A stretch of 64,000 bases of DNA, taken from the NCBI RefSeq assembly GCF_000429005.1, contig NZ_AUBA01000005.1:124001-188000 (forward strand). The letters run 5' to 3'. Shown here piece by piece: positions 60,837-64,000 of the stretch (positions within the stretch are counted from its first letter, which is position 1; the number at the start of each line of letters is the position of its first letter). Both the position numbers and the translations under genes were made by a program. Origin of the DNA: Novosphingobium acidiphilum DSM 19966. Its GTDB lineage: Bacteria; Pseudomonadota; Alphaproteobacteria; Sphingomonadales; Sphingomonadaceae. The notes beneath the pieces are model-generated. The model worked only from the letters and a program-made list of their open reading frames with translations. It searched no databases and was not told where the DNA came from.

Positions 60837-61625
60837 TCAGACCGCGGCCGACGTGGCAAAGGGGGAAAAATCGGTGTCGGTATCATAGACATCGACCCCC
60901 TCGCGCCGTTTCAGAAACGCCACGATCCAATAGGTGAACGGCGTCAGCAGCACTTCCCACAGCACCTTGAACATCCAGTTGTGCCACGCGATGGTAAACA
61001 CCAGATCGTTGCTCATGATGCCAAGGAACGCGATCGGATAGAACAGCGTGCTGTCGACCGCCTGGCCGAACACGGTCGATCCGATGGTGCGCGTCCACAG
61101 ATGGCGCCCCTGGGTCAGCACTTTCATCCGCGCAATCACGAACGAATTGACGAATTCCCCGGCCCAGAACGCAATCACCGACGCGGCGACAATCCGCCCG
61201 GTGTTGCCGAACACCGACACATAGGTTGTCTGGCACAGCGCTCCGGACGAGGTTTTGGCGATGATCGCCGCAAATTGGGGATCATTGCTCGACGTACAGC
61301 CCCAATCGGCCGACGGCGGCATCGCCACCACGACATAGCTCATGACCGCCATGAACAGCAGCGCAAAAAACCCCACCCACACACAGCGCCGCGCATTGGC
61401 ATAGCCATAGACTTCGGTCAGGACATCGCCCAGCACATAGGACAGCGGGAAAAACAAAATGCCCGCGCCGAATTTCCATCCGCCGATTTCCGCGCTTTTG
61501 GCCGCCCCGATCAGGTTCGACAGCAGCAGGATGCCGACAAATGCGGCCATCATGTAATCGAAGTACCGGAAATGACGCCGTGCGCCATGGGTGCCGTCGA
61601 TGCGGGCAATCTGTGGTTCGTTCAT
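60837..61625 (-). CDS. Queuosine precursor transporter (YhhQ/VUT family)
   Basis: This is a 262-residue membrane protein with about six helices. FDYMMAAFVGILLLSNLIGAAK, GAGILFFPLSYVLGDVLTEVYGYANARR, EFVNSFVIARMKV and GQAVDSTLFYPIAFLG are the family blocks of YhhQ. Such proteins import preQ0/preQ1 for tRNA modification. Between helices 3 and 4 there is a hydrophilic loop with two Cys (DWGCTSS, GALCQTT). It is convergent with pspC. Confidence 0.92.
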   Translation of the reverse strand: MNEPQIARIDGTHGARRHFRYFDYMMAAFVGILLLSNLIGAAKSAEIGGWKFGAGILFFPLSYVLGDVLTEVYGYANARRCVWVGFFALLFMAVMSYVVVAMPPSADWGCTSSNDPQFAAIIAKTSSGALCQTTYVSVFGNTGRIVAASVIAFWAGEFVNSFVIARMKVLTQGRHLWTRTIGSTVFGQAVDSTLFYPIAFLGIMSNDLVFTIAWHNWMFKVLWEVLLTPFTYWIVAFLKRREGVDVYDTDTDFSPFATSAAV

Positions 61626-61792
61626 CGCCCAAGGCTAACCGCAATCAGGCCCTGCGCAAAGACTGTTTTGGTGCAACCGCGCGCCACGCCGGCACATCCG
61701 CAACAACAAATTAAGCAGTCGGACAATTTTCCTGACTTGAGCGGCCAACGCACTTGGTTACCGTTGACCCGACGCTGTTTAGGAACCCTGCC

Positions 61793-62929
61793 ATGGCCAC
61801 CATCGCCCCCGCGCCCGCCCCTGCCCTGCATGATCACGGGCTTGAGGTCATGCTTGCGGACGGTGCGTCGCATTATTTCAACTATCACTGGCTGCGCGAC
61901 AATTGCGCCACGTCGTTCGATGCAGAAACGCGCGAACGGGTTTATGACATCTTTGCCGAAACCGCCCCGCCGCGTCCAAGGCGGGCCGTGGTTGCCGATG
62001 ATGCGCTGCAGATCGAATGGGCTGGATCGGGGCATTGTTCGACCTATCCGCTGACCTGGCTGGCGGCGCATGCGCATGGCACACCGCGCCACGATCCGGC
62101 GATCCTGCCGCGCCAGTACTGGCATGCCGACCATTACCCCGCCATGGCCCGGTTTGCGTACGGCGCGGTCAGCACCGACCGCGCCGCGCTGAAGGCGTGG
62201 GTCCATGCGCTGTTGACCCAGGGCGTGGCGATCCTGACCGATATGCCCGACAGCGACCAGGGGCTGACCGATGCGGCCAATCTGATCGGGTTTCCCCGGC
62301 CCACGTTTTTTGGCGCCTATTTCGATGTGAAGCTGCATATCGATCCCGACAATCTGGCCTATACCGCCAAGGCGCTGGAACTGCACACCGATGTGCCGGC
62401 CGAAGACCTGGCCCCGGGGGTGCAATTCCTGCATTGCCGCCGCAATTCGGTGGATGGCGGGGAAAGCCTGTTTGTCGATGGCGCCGCTGTTGCCGCCGAA
62501 TTGCGCCGCACCCACCCTGAGGATTTTCGCCTGCTGTGCGAAACCACGGTGCCGTTTTACAACGAACATGACCGGTATGACATGCGCGCGCGCCAGCGGG
62601 TGATCGAACTGGATGACCAGGGCGATATTTCGGGCGTGACCATCAGCCAGCACATGGCCGACGTGTTTGACCACGATCAACGCTTTCTCGATGCCTATTA
62701 CCCCGCGTTCTGCCGGTTTGGCCGGCTGTTGCAGGACCCGCGTTTTGTCATGCGGTTCCGCCTCAACGCCGGCGAATGCATCGTGTTCGACAACCATCGC
62801 GTGGTCCATGCGCGATCCGCGTTCGTTGCCGAAAGCGGCGATCGTCATTTGCGCGGCACTTATACCGACCGTGGCGAATTGCGCAGTCGCTGGCGCAAAC
62901 TGTCGGGCGAAGGGCGGTTTTCGGCGTGA
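61793..62929 (+). CDS. TauD/gamma-butyrobetaine-dioxygenase-like Fe(II)/2-oxoglutarate oxygenase
   Basis: This is a 378-residue oxygenase. The N-terminal domain (about 20-95; HYFNYHWLRDNC) matches the extra N-terminal domain of BBOX and trimethyllysine hydroxylase. Only one of its three zinc Cys is kept (NCATSF where NCPCSDC is expected). The catalytic domain has iron ligands His198 and Asp200 (LELHTDVP) and a third His at 339 (DNHRVVHAR). The 2-oxoglutarate Arg is in RHLRGTYTDRGE. The ATG at 61793 has AGGAA upstream. It overlaps the aldolase gene in GTGA. The substrate may be a betaine or trimethylammonium compound, but that is an inference. Confidence 0.85.
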   Translation: MATIAPAPAPALHDHGLEVMLADGASHYFNYHWLRDNCATSFDAETRERVYDIFAETAPPRPRRAVVADDALQIEWAGSGHCSTYPLTWLAAHAHGTPRHDPAILPRQYWHADHYPAMARFAYGAVSTDRAALKAWVHALLTQGVAILTDMPDSDQGLTDAANLIGFPRPTFFGAYFDVKLHIDPDNLAYTAKALELHTDVPAEDLAPGVQFLHCRRNSVDGGESLFVDGAAVAAELRRTHPEDFRLLCETTVPFYNEHDRYDMRARQRVIELDDQGDISGVTISQHMADVFDHDQRFLDAYYPAFCRFGRLLQDPRFVMRFRLNAGECIVFDNHRVVHARSAFVAESGDRHLRGTYTDRGELRSRWRKLSGEGRFSA

Positions 62930-63654
62930 TCGACGAAGGCGCGTTGCGCATCGACCTGGCCGCGGCGTTCCGGCTGTGCGCGCGGTTTGGCTGGCACGAA
63001 TCGGTGGGCAATCATTTCAGCGCGGCGCTGTCGGCCGATGGCCGGCGGTTTGTGATGAACCGCAAATGGCGGCACTTTGCCACGATCCGCGCCAGCGATC
63101 TGCAAGTGCTCGATGTCGATGACGCGCCGGCGATGACCGGCCCCGATGCGCCCGATGCATCGGCCTGGTGCATCCACGGCAACGCCCACGCCCGCGTCCC
63201 GCAGGCACGCGTGATCCTGCATTGCCACCCGATCGCGGCCACCACCCTGACCACGCTGGCCGACCCGCGCATTGTGCCGATCGACCAGAACACGGCGCGG
63301 TTTTTCGGGCGTTATGTGATCGATCCGGAATGCGGCGGCATCGCCGACCAGGACGACGAAGGCATCCGCATCGCCGCCCTGCTGGCGCAGGCCCCGACCC
63401 TGATCATGGCCAACCACGGCGTGACCTGCGTGGGCGAAACCGTGGCCGAAGCATTCGAAAACCTGTATTTCCTGGAAAAAGCCGCCGAAACCCTGCTGCG
63501 CGCCTATGCCACCGGGCGCCCGTTGCAGGTGATGAGCGACGCCATCGCCGAACACACTGCACAAGGCTGGGATGCCTATCGTGGCATGGCCTTTGCCCAT
63601 TTCGACCACCTGAAATCGATGCTGGACGCCGAAGATCCGTCGTACCGCGATTGA
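62926..63654 (+). CDS. Class II aldolase/adducin family protein
   Basis: This is a 242-residue zinc-dependent protein of the AraD/fuculose aldolase fold. CIHGNAHARVPQARVILHCHPIA holds two zinc His (HCH). LIMANHGVTCVGETVAEAFENLYFLEKAAE holds a third His and the typical Glu. GWHESVGNHFSAAL is the N-terminal block. The start is GTG at 62926, overlapping the oxygenase stop. These genes form a two-gene operon. A role in cleaving the hydroxylated product of the oxygenase is a hypothesis. Confidence 0.85.
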   Translation: MIDEGALRIDLAAAFRLCARFGWHESVGNHFSAALSADGRRFVMNRKWRHFATIRASDLQVLDVDDAPAMTGPDAPDASAWCIHGNAHARVPQARVILHCHPIAATTLTTLADPRIVPIDQNTARFFGRYVIDPECGGIADQDDEGIRIAALLAQAPTLIMANHGVTCVGETVAEAFENLYFLEKAAETLLRAYATGRPLQVMSDAIAEHTAQGWDAYRGMAFAHFDHLKSMLDAEDPSYRD

Positions 63655-63800
63655 AATCCGGGCACTGCGCAATGCTTGCGCGGATCATACGCGCCACACC
63701 ACGCGCAGGTTTTTTGCGGGTCTGTGACAAACCGCCGAACACCGCCCCTATCAAGACCCCTTTGCAACGCCCCCCAACCCGTCCTATGCGGATCACGCGC

Positions 63801-63877
63801 GCGCCCTTAGCTCAGTTGGATAGAGCACCAGCCTTCTAAGCCGGTGGCCGCAGGTTCGAATCCTGCAGGGCGCGCCA
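63801..63877 (+). tRNA. tRNA-Arg (anticodon TCT)
   Basis: This is a 77-base cloverleaf with encoded CCA. The acceptor stem is GCGCCCT paired with AGGGCGC, the D arm is GCTC/GAGC, the anticodon loop CTTCTAA has TCT, and the T arm is GCAGG-TTCGAAT-CCTGC with discriminator G. The anticodon stem has one A-C mismatch (CCAGC versus GCCGG). It is a real tRNA by all other positions. Confidence 0.95.
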
Positions 63878-64000
63878 ATTATTTCGCTGATGGTGTCGCG
63901 TTCCATAGGCGCTGACTCAAATCGGTAACCGTAAACGGCGGATTTGTATAAAATTGGCTACCGCTCGGGCTAACTAGCGGGACTCAAAATTCCGCATAGA
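63878..64000. other. AT-richer tail after tRNA-Arg
   Basis: There is no open frame of note. Composition falls well below the rest of the window. A short GCGGGACTCAAAATTCCGC stretch near 63977-63995 can fold into a 6-bp stem with a 7-base loop resembling a leucine tRNA anticodon arm, but the rest of a tRNA is not there. It could be the edge of an island integrated at the tRNA gene. Only 123 bases are visible, so this is unresolved. Confidence 0.3.

Noticed and set aside
63977..63995. A tRNA-Leu fragment (anticodon arm with CAA).
   Set aside because: The acceptor and D-arm sequences do not exist upstream. It is at best a remnant or chance hairpin.
1..64000. CRISPR arrays, insertion sequences, prophage genes or plasmid origins.
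   Set aside because: I saw no regularly spaced direct repeats, transposases, integrases or replication-initiator genes anywhere in the window.

Overview
The window is high-GC (roughly two thirds G+C), tightly packed chromosomal DNA. It looks like a member of the alphaproteobacterial order Sphingomonadales, most like Novosphingobium and relatives. The evidence is the gene content and order: ppiD-trpEGDC-moaC-moeA-lexA, a rimP-nusA-ylxR-infB...rbfA...truB-rpsO-pnp block, a GTTC-N7-GTTC LexA box, a ROSE-type leader on hsp20, and the codon style. No insertion sequence, prophage gene or CRISPR array is visible. The genus is an inference from gene content, not from a search.

Layout. 1-4559 (minus): a czcCBA-like RND efflux operon that runs off the left edge. 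4709-13034: metabolic and envelope genes, namely a nitroreductase, an S58 peptidase, a shikimate dehydrogenase-like gene broken by a one-base deletion, a GtrA/GT-C-like pair, an alpha/beta hydrolase, a metallophosphatase and a DoxX-like protein. 13216-18957 (plus): a type I secretion operon (small secreted protein, TolC, ABC, HlyD) with no recognisable substrate. 18932-22043: an acyltransferase-3 protein, tRNA-Arg(CCT), and DUF1178-nitrilase-glutaredoxin. 22065-25754: a thermometer-controlled hsp20, then pyrG, secG and tpiA.

25960-40115 (mostly plus) is core metabolism: ppiD, trpE, trpG, trpD, trpC, an Asp/Glu racemase, moaC, moeA, SOS-controlled lexA, comEC (minus), gltX and gltA. 40189-46819 is the most unusual stretch. 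It holds a histidine-kinase-like protein with Pro at the phospho-acceptor position, a helical protein of unknown function, a degenerate nucleotidyltransferase fused to a membrane domain, and an HPt-like protein with Gln instead of His. An 882-residue membrane-anchored coiled-coil protein lies divergent to these. Together they look like a non-canonical, possibly phosphotransfer-dead, signalling module.

46820-60199 (all minus): a CmcJ/NvfI-type oxidoreductase, a VOC protein, then the translation and RNA-decay superoperon. Its genes in transcription order are rimP, nusA, ylxR, infB, rbfA, tdk, GNAT, M50 protease, truB, rpsO and pnp. 60463-60829 holds a strong sigma-54 (-24/-12) promoter driving a 33-residue peptide gene and a PspC-domain gene. 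60837-63654: a queuosine-precursor transporter and a two-gene dioxygenase/aldolase operon. 63801-63877 is tRNA-Arg(TCT), followed by a short AT-richer tail that could be the edge of another region.
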